Positions 11,421 to 22,028 of a stretch of DNA of 64,000 bases are shown in pieces; positions within the stretch are counted from its first letter, which is position 1; each line of letters opens with the position of its first letter. The notes beneath the pieces were generated by a model, which was given only the letters and a program-made list of their open reading frames with translations, ran no database searches and was not told the DNA's origin. The position numbers and the translations under genes were made by a program. This stretch comes from Dipteronia dyeriana (lineage: Eukaryota; Streptophyta; Magnoliopsida; Sapindales; Sapindaceae): NCBI GenBank assembly GCA_032871835.1, contig CM065296.1, positions 111,858,146 through 111,922,145 on the forward strand. Direction: 5' to 3'.

Positions 11421-12221
11421 TTCTTACAATACAGAAATGCATGCAAAAAATCGGAAATACATGAAAACAAAAAGATAATACACGAGATCATAAATATTAG
11501 TTACCTTCTTGTGCAGATTCTGGAACGAGACAACTTTTTTGGAGAGAGATACGAGTTTTCAGACAATTTTTTTAGGGATATACAAAGGAGTTCAAAAACT
11601 TGCCTTTTACAAATAAAAGTTTAGGGGTAACTTCGGTAGTTCACCATAATAGGTGTCTTTTAAATTTAAGTTATTAAACTGGTAACATCATCACAAAAGA
11701 CAATAAAAAATGTGACATATCTCACAATTTCCACTTAGTTTTTTTTTGTTTGCCCCTTTTAGTACACGGTGCAACCATTGTAATAATGTCTATTTTGGCA
11801 TGATTACAAGCAATTGACATACGATCACATTAAAATTTTATCTTGTTTTGATATGACCACATGCAACTCCCAAAAAATCACATGTAACTTGCATGTAATG
11901 CATTAATGTATAATAAATGCACATATTTTCTTTTACCGATATACATTTATGACTTATAAATAATAATAATAATAAACAATGAATGTATATAGGGATTATT
12001 TAAAGGATATGTCTATCGATGATGATCGTGATCTAGATAACAGTTGTGTATTATTAACTGTTTTTAAAAAGATATTTCAAATCGTTGTAACCTTAAATAA
12101 CCACTTTCTACGTATGAACAAAATATGTCAAATGTGTTGTACACATCCACATTGCAAAGAATCAAGGATGGGTTGAGTTCAGTTTTTGAAATTTAACCTT
12201 TAATTGATTTTTGTCATGAAC
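11421..12221. other. Intergenic, no gene recognised
   Basis: 11421-11640 may contain the outer right end of the MULE. 11979-12176 is an open frame with no recognisable motif. 12185-12221 ('acctttaattga' to 'gtcatgaac') resembles 18104-18130 and is probably the end of a CslG intron. Confidence 0.4.
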
Positions 12222-12620
12222 GTGAAGATGAGATTGGTATAAGGTTGTGCAGTTGAAGACATTGTGACCGGCTTAACCATCCAATGCATGGAAATCAATG
12301 TATTACAATCCATAAAGAAATGCCTTTTGAGTGTGGCTCCAACAACCTTGGATATTGCTCTTGTTCAATTCAAGAGGTGGTCTGAGGGGATGTTTCAGAT
12401 ATTTTTCTCAAAGTATTTCCCATTCATTTATGGTCATGAAAATATCAAATTGGGTGACCAAATGGGTTATTGTATTTTTCTTTTGTGGGCTACACTTTCA
12501 TTGCCTACACTTCATTATGTCCATGTTCCTCCTCTCTACTTGCTTCATGGCATCTCTTTGTTCCCAGATGTATCTCACTTTCATTCTTATGACTCTTCAA
12601 TTGATATATATATATATATA
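12222..12620 (+). pseudogene. Cellulose synthase-like G fragment 1
   Basis: CslG proteins are Golgi/ER family-2 glycosyltransferases with eight membrane spans. The fragment reads GCAVEDIVTGLTIQC, then VAPTTLDIALVQFKRWSEG with the QxxRW product-binding motif (Q, then RW), then IYGHENIKLGDQMGY and a membrane segment (LLWATLSLPTLHYV, then LYLLHGISLF). This is the end of the catalytic loop and the start of the C-terminal spans. An in-frame TAA at 12240 sits where a Tyr codon is expected before GCAVED. Upstream exons with the DxD and the rest of the TM domain are missing, and the frame runs into a TA repeat at 12603. It is a pseudogene piece. Fragments of a second copy lie at 17292-17448 and 17529-18190. 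Confidence 0.8.
12464..12620 (+). repeat. 157-bp direct repeat, left copy
   Basis: Starts 'gggttattgtatttttc' and ends in the TA run after 'ttcaattga'. Compared by eye with 17292-17448 it has about five mismatches. It encodes the CslG membrane segment. The two copies flank the 12625-17287 element. Confidence 0.9.
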
Positions 12621-14148
12621 GGGGTGAATTCATAAAGAGCCAAAAAATTATGGGTTTACTAATTTTAGCAACCAATTTATATTTGATTGTTTTTATCATT
12701 TTTACCACTTTTAGACAAAATTACCCTTAAATTGAAATTAAACTATTAAAAAAAGGTGGAAGTAAAATAAGTTTTGTTTTGTTATGGTTTGTTTGTTTTT
12801 ATCGGTCAACAAACAGAGAAAAAGAAAGAAAGAGAAAAAAAAGAGAGATTGTCGACACTGAAATCGTTGTTGTTGCCGCTACCCTAGTTCTTCGAAGCCG
12901 CTGGTGCCGTCACACTTGCTCGTCAATGCTGTTTCCCTCGCTCGTCGACGTCGTCTTCAGGTAATGTGTTTTTTTATTTTGCTATTGTCTGTTAACGACT
13001 TCACTGTCATGATTTCTCCCGTTGTTTCTCCTGTCGACAACTCCACTGTCATGATTTCTTTTTGCTAGGTGCGATTCCATGTCCAGAGAAATTAATTAGA
13101 TTTTATATCTCAAAATTTTAGAAATTTGTTTTCTTTGTTTTTTTTCTTGGATTTCTACCTTTCCTTCAATGGTGTATATTGGGTAATGAATGTGTTTTTT
13201 ATTTCTATTTGTGTATATTGTTTTTTTTTTAAATTAATTAAATTTTATATTTCAAAATTTTAAGAATTTGTTTTCTTTGTTTCTATTTTCTTTTCATGGA
13301 TTTCTATGCTTTTTGATCTTCGGGTGAGTTTTTACATAATACAATTTGAAAGAAAAATATGTTAAGTGTTCAAAATGAAAATAGCTTGTGTTCAAAAATA
13401 AAAATAGGTTTTCTTTAAAAAAAAATGGTGTTAGATTGGGTGAGATTTGATTCAATAACTGCTTGGGGACATTTGAATTGCTTGAACTGCTGTTGTTCTT
13501 ATTATCTTGATGAGATTTGATTTTGTGATTGTTAATGGTGAAATGTGTTTATTTTTTATTTGTAACATGTAACATGGATTGATTGGCATGTAATTTGGAT
13601 TGATTAGCATGCAACTTGGTTTTTCCTAGCATGTAACTTGTATTAATTGGTTCTGTAATTGACTCCGTTGAAAATTTCAATTCCTTGTTTGGGTTCCCAT
13701 ACCAAAACTATATATGGGAAAAGTAAAGAAGTTGGTTCTGTTTACTTATAAATTGCAAAGTTTTTATATTTATTTAGCTTATTAATGTCTTCTGAGTTTT
13801 GACATGGGAAGAAAGTTTGAAACTATATATTTCAATTGCTATAATAGAAAAAATTTAATTGTGTTCTTAAGCTTTGTATGTATTATAGATCTAAATCCTC
13901 TATGGAATTAATGAGATCAAAAAGTTGAATTGTCCTTTTGAGCTTGCTAGTTCTGATGCTGGTATGCTTCTCGGAGAGTTGTGGCAAAAGGAAACAAGAA
14001 ATATGTTTTTTTTTATCTTCTCAAATCATATGGTTTTGGTAATGCTGTCATTAGTAAAGTGATCAAACCTTTGAAGTTGTAGGAAAAGTTTGTTTGAAAC
14101 AATTTGACAGTGCACTAATTTAGAATTGTATTTGATTTTGGTTTTCAG

Positions 14149-14226
14149 AACAGTTTAATAGATTACAGTGAATTTGTGGCGATGATGCAAACAAACAATG
14201 GTGGATTGGATCAGAAGAAGTTTTAG
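14149..14226 (+). pseudogene. Captured CDPK EF-hand exon
   Basis: After a 'ggttttcag' acceptor, the 26-codon stretch reads NSLIDYSEFVAMMQTNNGG and then DQKKF and stop. 'IDYSEFVAMMQ' is the signature of the last EF-hand of plant calcium-dependent protein kinases; the loop Gly-type position is Ser here. No kinase domain or other EF-hands are near, so this is an isolated exon. It has a good splice acceptor and could be read as a terminal exon of a chimeric transcript. Confidence 0.6.
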
Positions 14227-14517
14227 TATTGGATTTATGGGGCACTACAAGTTTGATGACATTAATCATAGTCGGGTTTCATTTTTTATTTACATAACTT
14301 TTATGAATTTTTACACAACACAAGTATGTAATGTTCTTGTTGGATTTACTCCATTTTTTCCATTTATAGGATTGCTTCTTCTGAATCTAAACGACTTCAA
14401 TGTAATAATGTATATACACATAGTAGTATATGATTATGTGAAGAAGAAAAAAATTCTCATTGCTTTTGTATATATTATTCTCTCATTGTGACTCTTTAGT
14501 TCAATATAATGTAATGA

Positions 14518-16510
14518 GCAGGCATGTAACTTCATTTTTTACTAGCATGTAACTTCGGTATCAACTGACATGTAACTTCTGGCATGTAACATTACTGGAA
14601 TTATGAATGAAATCAATCTTCCAAATGTGGTGATTAAATGAACCGACATGTAACTTCATTTTTAACTAGCATGCAACTTCAGTATCAACTAGTATGTAAC
14701 TTCTAGCATGTAACATTACTGGAATTGTGAATGAAATCAATCTTCCAAATATGGTGATTAAATGAACTGGCATGTAACTTCATTTTTAACTAGCATGTAA
14801 CTTCATTTTTAACTAGCACGTAACTTTAGTATCAACTAGCCTGTAACTTCTAGCATGTAACATTACTGGAATTGTGAATGAAATCAATCTTTCAAATGTT
14901 GTGATTAAATGAACCGGCATGTAACTTCATTTTTAACTAGCATGTAACTTTGGTATCAATTGGCATGTAACTTCTGGCATGTAACATTATTGAAATTGTG
15001 AATGAAACAAATCTTCCAAATGTGGTGATTAAATACGTTGGCATGTGACTTCATTTTTAACTGGCATGTGACTTCATTTTTAACTAGCATATAACTTCAG
15101 TATCAACCGACATGTAACTTCCATTATGTAACATTACTAGAATTCAATTCTCATATCATTTCAAAATGACATTGCTAGTACAAAAAATAATTAAAACGTC
15201 ATCACTAATACATGATTGCAATCTTCATCGTCGTGACTACCATTGTCAACGTCGGGTATCGAAACTGATATGTAAATTTGAATACAACTGAAACTTGGAA
15301 CGCCCTCAACTTGACATGTAACTTGGAACGAAACTGATATGTAAATTTAAATAAAACTGGCATGTATCTTCATTTTGAACAGACATTTAACTTATAACAT
15401 GTAAATATGCTGGAATTGTAATTTGGAATGTAAATTAGTTTTGAACAGGCATGTAACTTGAGTTTGAAATGGCATGTAACTTGAGTTTGAACTAACATAT
15501 ATGTAACTTGTAACATGTAACAATGCTGTAATTGTTAGTTGGAATGAAATTAACATCTCCAAGCATGTAACATCATTTTGAACTGGCATGTAACTTTATT
15601 ATCAACTGGCATGTAACTTCCAGCATGTAAAATTACTGGAATCTAAATTTTGAATCAGTGTCATTCAACTGGTAAACTCAATACAAACTTAATAAACTCA
15701 GTAGAAACTCATACATATAAGATTTAAAACATCATTACGAATACGGTAAAACCTAGGTTTTACCACCAACTTCCTGTGTCAAGGGACACTTCTGTGAATT
15801 GTGGCATTCTTCTCTACACTTCCTACACCTGTAAGGTCTACATGGTCTTCTTCTCCACATTTTCTGCACCGTTTATATGGCAGGTAACTTCATTAAAACT
15901 ACTGGAATTTCCATTTCAATCTGCCTTCCAAATATGGTAATTAAATTAACTGGCATGTAACTTCGTTATTACCTGACATGTAACTTCGTTATTACCAAAT
16001 GGCATGTAACCTCTAACATGTAAAACTACTGAAATTTCCATTTCAAATCAGTCTTCCAAATACGGTAATTAGATGAACTGTCATGTAACTTCGTTATTAA
16101 CTGACATGTAACTTCATTACCAAATGACATATAACCTCTAGCATGTAAAACTACTGAAATTTTCATTTCAAATCAGTCTTCGAAATATGGTAATTAGATG
16201 ATCTGACATGTAACTTCGTTAATAACTGGCATGTAACTTCCTTACCAACTGGCATGTAACTTCTAGCATGTAAAACTACTGAATTTTCATTTCAAATCAG
16301 TCTTCCAAATATGGTAATTAAATGAACTGACATATAAATTCATTCAATAATTATAGTAGTGTCGGGTATCGACCTATCATTCATGTTACATGCATGTAAT
16401 ATGAGTACAAAAAATTACAATACTTACAAACTGACATGTAACTTAAAAATAGACTAGCATGTAAAGTCTACAATAACATGCATGTAACTTTAAAATAAAT
16501 TGGCATATAA
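14518..16510 (+). repeat. Hierarchical 'catgtaactt' satellite
   Basis: The basic word 'gcatgtaactt' recurs every 20-25 bp with 'cattttaactg'-type spacers. Between 14520 and 15140 these group into higher-order units of about 120-130 bp that each end 'attactggaatt' then 'gaaatcaatctt' then 'ggtgattaaatgaac'; 15900-16350 shows a second set of such units. A few outliers lie at 13570-13650. Confidence 0.9.
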
Positions 16511-17291
16511 CATGGGAACAAAATATCACAGTAGTTGGGTTTCACTCTAAATAGAAACTGATCTCTTAATCTTCATATCAAACATGATGATTATTATAAG
16601 AAACAAGTGGGTAAGTGGTACATACCATTGAAAAACACTATTTGGCTCAAGATCTACTTCACCAAAGAGAGATCTAATTCATGACAGAGAGAGACACACA
16701 TAAAATTGTTGTTGGACTTCAGATCTAGATGAGTAGAAATGTTGAATTGTTGACAAGCATAAATTTATTCTTTACAGCAGAAAATATCATATGGTGGTTG
16801 TCTTCTTCATGGTGATTTTCTTCTTCTTCACAGCAAAAAATTTCAGTTGTCGTTGTCGACTTCTTGCCCAGAAATTTCAGCTTCTTGCCTAGAAATTTCA
16901 AATGAAATCAAATTTTAGGTTCTTGCCCAAAAATTCGCAAGACTTCGTCTTGGAAGGAAACTTGCCCAGAAATTTCAACTTCTTGTGCCCATAAAATTTA
17001 GCTTATTGTGCCCGGAAATTTCAATTTCTTGCACACAAAATTCAGCTTCTTGTTTTGTACCCAGAAAATCTAGAAATTTCAACACGGAGAGAGAGAGAGA
17101 GTATCTGAAATGATAAACAAAATGGAGGGATTTGGAAATAAGAAAGCAAAATTTTGGGGGGAAATTTTGGGTGAAGTAAAGACAAAAGAAAAGGTATACT
17201 TGTAAGTTCAAGCCTAAAAATGACAAGTATAATAAAAAAAAAATGCTGAAAAACAATAAACTCATAAAAAATAAATATTTGGCTAAAGGAA

Positions 17292-17448
17292 GGGTTATTG
17301 TATTTTTCTTTTGTGGGCTACAATTTCATTGCCTACACTTCATTATGTCCATGTTCCTCATCTCTACTTGCTCCATGGCATCTCTTTGTTCCCAAATGTA
17401 TCTCACTTTCATTCTTATGACTCTTCAATTGATCTATATATATATATG
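17292..17448 (+). repeat. 157-bp direct repeat, right copy (CslG membrane segment)
   Basis: Near-identical to 12464-12620 (about five mismatches by eye). It encodes WATISLPTLHYVHV, the CslG span that should lie downstream of, not upstream of, the 17529 fragment. Confidence 0.9.
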
Positions 17449-17528
17449 ATACTACAATGGTCGTGCAGTGCCCTAATTGTTTTTTTCTTTTCATTTTAAG
17501 AATTCATTTAAAGCACTTATGTTAAATC

Positions 17529-18190
17529 TTGATGACCATGAATGTTGAGGTTGTTGGGATTGGTGGTTACGATGTGGCTTTATACAGTGGCACTAGTTGT
17601 TTACATAAAAGAGACCGTCTTTCTGGTAGAAAATATTGTAAGGATTATAGAGGAAATAGAGACAGATGCCAAAAGAATGTTGAAAAAACCATTCATGAAT
17701 TGGAAGAGGCTTCAAATGTTCTGGCCAATTGTAGTTATGAGAAGACACTCAATAGGGCAATGATGTCACTTTAAGCTCTAATAATTCTTGTCAAATGTGT
17801 ATGAAATTCATGAAACTCCCTCCAGGTTTGGCCGAAATACAGATAGCTTCGATCGATTTTTTATGTAAATAAAGGTAATTCTCTGGTCAAGATGGTTTTG
17901 AAAATTTTCATACGAAATCACAATTAACAACGTTACAAAATGAAAACTTCGCATTTTGCATTGGCTTCAATTGGGATTCTGCACGATAATTTTCAAGACC
18001 GTTCTGACCATATAATTTTCAATAGGATATGATTTTGAAGAGTTTTGAAACGGTGTAAACCTGCATGTATTTTAGCTAGGATTGGGGGGAGTTTTTGTAA
18101 TTCACCCTTTAATTGAATTTTGTCATGAACATGCAGATGGGATTGATATATGGTTGTGCAGTTGTGCAGTTGAAAACATTGTGACTGGCC
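17529..18190 (+). pseudogene. Cellulose synthase-like G fragment 2, interrupted by fold-back repeat
   Basis: 17529-17774 reads GIGGYDVALYSGTSCLHKRD, then SGRKYCKDYRGN, then VEKTIHELEEASNVLANCSYEK; this is the CslG catalytic exon around the GTxCxxRR-like motif. After an intron, 'catgcag' precedes 18134, which reads MGLIYGCAV and then fails because 'gtgcagtt' is doubled (18154-18169); without that doubling the frame would read on into 'IVTG', as in fragment 1. The intron and the downstream side are occupied by the fold-back arms (17931-18115 and 18192-18391). The rest of the gene is missing. Confidence 0.75.
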
Positions 18191-18391
18191 TCAATTAAAG
18201 GGTAAATTACAAAAACTTCCCATATCCTAACTAAAATACATACAGGTTTGCACCGTTTCGAAACTCTTCAAAGATCTATCATATCGAAAATTCTTTTGTC
18301 AGAATGATCCTGAAAATTATCATGCAGGATCCCAATTGAAGCCAATGCAAAATGTGGAGTTTTTTTTTTTTTTCATTTTGCAACGCTTGGA
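17931..18391. repeat. Fold-back repeat, two inverted arms of about 190 bp
   Basis: The left arm 17931-18115 read on the minus strand and the right arm 18192-18391 read on the plus strand share, in order, 'caattaaagggt', 'aattacaaaaact', 'aaaatacat', 'caggttt', 'aaactcttcaaa', 'tcccaattgaagccaatgca', 'aaaatg'. The 76-bp spacer is the CslG exon piece. The arms could pair as a long imperfect hairpin in RNA. Confidence 0.85.
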
Positions 18392-18524
18392 ACATTTGCA
18401 ATGTAGAATATTTTCTGCTTGGTTGGAGCAACAATGAAGATAGTTCTACAAGATTTTAGAGCTCAGGAAAATTTGATCTCTCAGGTTATTCTTTGTGGGA
18501 TGATGGTTTTGATCAATTTGATTA

Positions 18525-18690
18525 CAAAAACTTCCCCCTATCCTAGTTAAAATACATACAGGTTTGCACCTTTTCGAAACTCTTCAAAGACCTATCCTAT
18601 TGAAAATTCTATGGTCGTCCTGAAAATTTTCATACAGTATCCCAATTGAAGCCAATGCAAAATGCAAAGTTTTTTTTTCATTCTAAATAT
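18525..18690 (+). repeat. Third copy of the fold-back arm
   Basis: Same order of motifs as 18192-18391, in the same orientation: 'gattacaaaaacttccccc', 'aaaatacatacaggtttgca', 'cccaattgaagccaatgcaa'. It shows that the arm is a mobile or duplicating unit, not a one-off inversion. Confidence 0.85.
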
Positions 18691-18930
18691 AAATTATTTG
18701 AAGATAGCAATAGAAGTAGAGATAGATATAGAGATAATGATGGTTGGACAAAAAAAAATTAGAAATGGAATCTGGAGAGAATATTCTCTTTTGGAACTCT
18801 ATTTTAGAGATAAAGATAGAGTTTGGGTTGAAGATGCTCTAAGAACTAACCATTAAACCAATATTTTTTTCTTCGATTCTTCTATTCCAATAGATATTGA
18901 AATTAACATTATATTTGGGTTATGAGTATT

Positions 18931-18961
<31 letters not shown>

Positions 18962-19674
18962 TTCTTATTTGTACAATTAAAATTATTAATCGGTAAAAGC
19001 TTACAAGCATATGATCTAAAAGCAATATAAAGAGATTTACTTAAGATCATTACTTCTCAAGAGAGTAGCTTTAAAATAATATAAAGCTCATATTTTTCAA
19101 AATATGTCACTCATCATTCAAACAAACATTTCACACATCATATATAAGACATTTGTGAACAACATCACTATAAGATCTTTAGAAAGCAAATGTTAATGAG
19201 AACCATATGAACATTACACTTAGTTTTCTAAAATGACATGCTACATGATGTAGTGCAAATAATAAGTTGAGAGATGAAAATCTACAATGTCAACATTAGG
19301 ATATATAGATACATTAGTAAGTATTTTCATCAAATGTAAAGTCTTCACCATTTTTATGAGCACTCTTAGCTTGTTTGTCCTCATGACAATAAGTTATTGG
19401 TGTGTCATTCCAAGAGAATAAAAACTAAGCATTTCATCTCAAACACATATATGAAAAAAAAAATGACTTTCTATAAAAGTCTTAACAAAAATCCATCATC
19501 ATATAGATTTCAAAAATGAACTTCTTTTAAAGTCAATCAATAGATTTTGACTATCATAACAAAAATGTGAGATAGCTAAGTTCATGTCAATTTATAGAGA
19601 AACAAAGTTAGCTTAATTAAAAATCTCAACAACTTGACACAATTTCTAAAGCTAACTTACATGTGCAACTTACA
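18691..19674. other. Intergenic, AT-rich
   Basis: Contains the second copy of the 2196-2295 dispersed repeat (18838-18930), a (TA)n run (18934-18962) and a MITE-like end 'gtttgggttgaagatgctctaag' split over 18820-18843. I see no coding region. Confidence 0.4.
18934..18962. repeat. (TA)n microsatellite
   Basis: Pure TA dinucleotide run. Confidence 0.9.
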
Positions 19675-20080
19675 CTAATGGTAAGAGCATTCACCCTTGA
19701 CCCATTTGGTCTTGGGTGCACTTACATAAAAATCATGATCATCTTTGACTTTAATATTGAACCTAGAATGGAGAACTTCAATAATTTGATTCAAAAGAAT
19801 ATCATTTGTACTTATCTCCTCAACATTATTAGCAACACATGTTTTGTCAATATTCTTATAAGAATAAGACTTCTTCTTCCAATTCTTTCTAACATGCATT
19901 TTGGAGGCATCATGCTTATCAACATCTAAAGCCCTAGCATGCTTCAAATTAAGACCAATCTTCTTATCTCTAGATGCATTTTCTATTTTGTTAATTCAAT
20001 ATACTTGTAACACCTTGGTTTGATATGACCAACGGTACTACAAAAATGACAAATAGGAATAAATGTTGAAATTGTACCTT
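19675..20080 (-). pseudogene. Retrotransposon gag remnant with CCHC knuckle (copia-like)
   Basis: Reading the minus strand, about 20055-20015 gives ICHFCSTVGHIKPRC, a CX2CX4HX4C zinc knuckle followed by a YKYIELTK tail. The frame continues through Lys-rich sequence (ASRDKKIGL, HVRKNWKKKS) to a stop at 19675. The knuckle context fits plant Ty1-copia-type gag proteins, from memory. The upstream gag and downstream protease, integrase and RT are not visible, so it is a solo fragment. Confidence 0.5.
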
Positions 20081-20745
20081 ATGGACTTGAAGAAGCGGTG
20101 AGAGTTTGTTAAGATACCTTATTCTCATGCAGCAATTCAACAGATCAAGATGAAAATCGAGTAAGTGCAGTGAGAAATGAACTGGGGCCACAATGAAATA
20201 CATGTCAAACGAGTTTTGAGCAGTCGTGTAGGGGAAAGGAACCACATCTGTCAGCTTGACCATCAAACCTATCGTCATATTCCTATCCATCAATTTTCCT
20301 CACGAAACTACTACAACTTATTGATCAATCAATGAATTGGGTTAGACCAAGTAAAGAGAAGTTCATAATCCTTATAACTTCCGTTAGGATTACGAAAGTT
20401 CGGCTATATATCAAGCATCCAATGAGACAACTAGTTAATTCTCTTCAATTTATGGTGAAGATGGTTAGATCAAACTCATAGTGCCTAGTTAAGTGTATAG
20501 CGAATGTGAAATATATTAATATAGTCTACAAATACTTATTTTCGAAAATTATAAAAAACCTAAACCATCTTTATACCTCTCTGAAACAAAGTATTTATTC
20601 AATTCTTATAGTACATTAGAGTATCTACACACCATTTTAACTTGAACAAACTTCAAACCTAAATTGCTTGAAATGAAGCTTATAAAAACATAAAAAACAA
20701 TATAGAGTACAAGTAGAGCAAAACAAACCAAAGATTTTGTCTTAC
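20081..20745. other. Downstream intron or intergenic of the TIM50-like fragment
   Basis: Follows a gtaaga donor at 20745 on the minus strand, so at least its right part should be a TIM50 intron. No further TIM50 exon was found down to 19675. An open minus-strand frame at 20293-19991 has no motif that I recognise. Confidence 0.35.
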
Positions 20746-21519
20746 CCCAACAGCAGATGCATCATCTGCTACAACATATTTCACTGATTCCCGTAAAGAT
20801 TTTATCTTTTCCTCTATTTCGTATGAAGTGTATACTATAAATAACCATTAAAATAAAATGCAGATTTCTTGTTGATCGGGAAATAGAAAGTAGCCACAGT
20901 TAATACAACAGTCATGTCAACCTTGGCTAAATGGCACCATGAACTATTTACACACTGAAACTTACTCATCTATTATCTTACTTGATCAGAAAACCTAACC
21001 AAACAAATTGAAAATATTACGTACATGATACATTCTATAAACATGCTCAATAAAGTATTTCTCTTGCCTAATCTTAACAAAGATGAAACCAAAGCAAAAC
21101 TTTGTTTCCGAAAGCTACAAAATGACTACCAAAAAGAGACCAATCAATTAAAAAAACACACAAATGAAGAAACATATCACATTCCCATTAGTCACACAAT
21201 TTGATCAAAACACTAAATAAAATTAAAAAACTATTTGCAAGTCCAAATTATAATCAACAGAAAATGCAACTAATGGAAACCAATGTTACCAAGAAACTAT
21301 TTGCAAGTCCAAATTATAATCTCAATCTAATTTAAATTAATCAAAAAAAAAGATGATTTTGATAAGCATTGCTCGAAAAATTATCTTTCTTGCTACCTCC
21401 AACTGATTCCACCAATAAATTTTCTCTCATTTTACTAAAAACCTCAACAACGACATGAAAAACATGAAAAACTAAAAAACTTTACTCTACCATAAGTTGC
21501 ATAACCAGAAGCAGCAGTA

Positions 21520-22016
21520 TGTCACGGGGTTAAAGTTTGCGCAGCTAACCCGTGCGGCACTTAGACAATTTCTGGGCGAGATTGCTAAGTAAGCCTTGCT
21601 TGATCACTCTCAAAGGCTAGAGAGACTAGAGAAGGACTAGAAGAGCTTTGTAGGAAAATAATGCAAAGTGTATTGCTAAGAGAAAGCTTTACAATGCTTT
21701 GAGTATTCTTTGCTTGGATGCTTTACAAATGAGAGGGGCTAGCTATTTATAGTGGTTCACCCCCTCCATGAATGTTCTAGACTACTCTAGGAGATTGAGT
21801 CTCTAGAATATTCTACATGTATCTAGTATTCATAACCCTAGATATTTACAAGAGGGTTCTAGAATGTTACTAGAGTCTTCCAAGGTTGACCTTGCTAGAT
21901 GAGTGGAGAAGACTCTAGAATCTCCCAAGGGCTTGAGCCTAACTTTGGGCTTTGCTTTGGGCTTTGCTTTGGGCTTTGCTTGGGCTCCTTGGATCAGAAT
22001 TGAGCGGGCCGTGACA
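21520..22016 (-). repeat. 3' LTR of the gypsy element
   Basis: 497 bp, TG to CA with an 8-bp terminal inversion. Near its plus-strand right end is a 12-bp repeat 'gggctttgcttt' in three copies. By eye no difference from 26707-27203 was found. Confidence 0.95.
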
Positions 22017-22028
22017 TCCTCCCCCACT
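22017..22028 (-). other. Polypurine tract of the gypsy element
   Basis: Minus-strand AGTGGGGGAGGA directly abuts the 3' LTR. It primes plus-strand DNA synthesis. It overlaps the last base of the polyprotein stop codon. Confidence 0.85.

Larger units (their letters stand above)
12625..17287. mobile_element. 4.7-kb TIR-like element with captured host sequence and satellite
   Basis: The ends can be loosely aligned as inverted repeats: left 'agccaaaaaattatgggttt' (12640) against the reverse complement of the right end 'agccaaatatttat' then 'ttatgagttt' (17284 downwards), each followed by a 'ttttta' tract and 'ttttaggc'-like words. Inside: a GC-richer 5'-UTR-like exon with (GA)n that ends in a gtaatg donor (12790-12961), a CDPK exon (14149-14226) and a large satellite (14518-16510). 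It looks like a Pack-MULE-type carrier. The TIR alignment is weak and no 9-11 bp target duplication was seen, so the class is tentative. Confidence 0.45.

Noticed and set aside
12779..12964. Small gene start at 12779
   Set aside because: The frame runs through a (GA)n leader-like stretch and ends at a splice donor; it is more likely an untranslated exon.
14198..14491. 97-codon frame after the CDPK exon
   Set aside because: Hydrophobic, AT-driven, different frame from the CDPK exon, no motif.
14518..16510. CRISPR-like array of short repeats
   Set aside because: Spacers are themselves repeated, units vary in length and this is plant nuclear DNA; it is a satellite.
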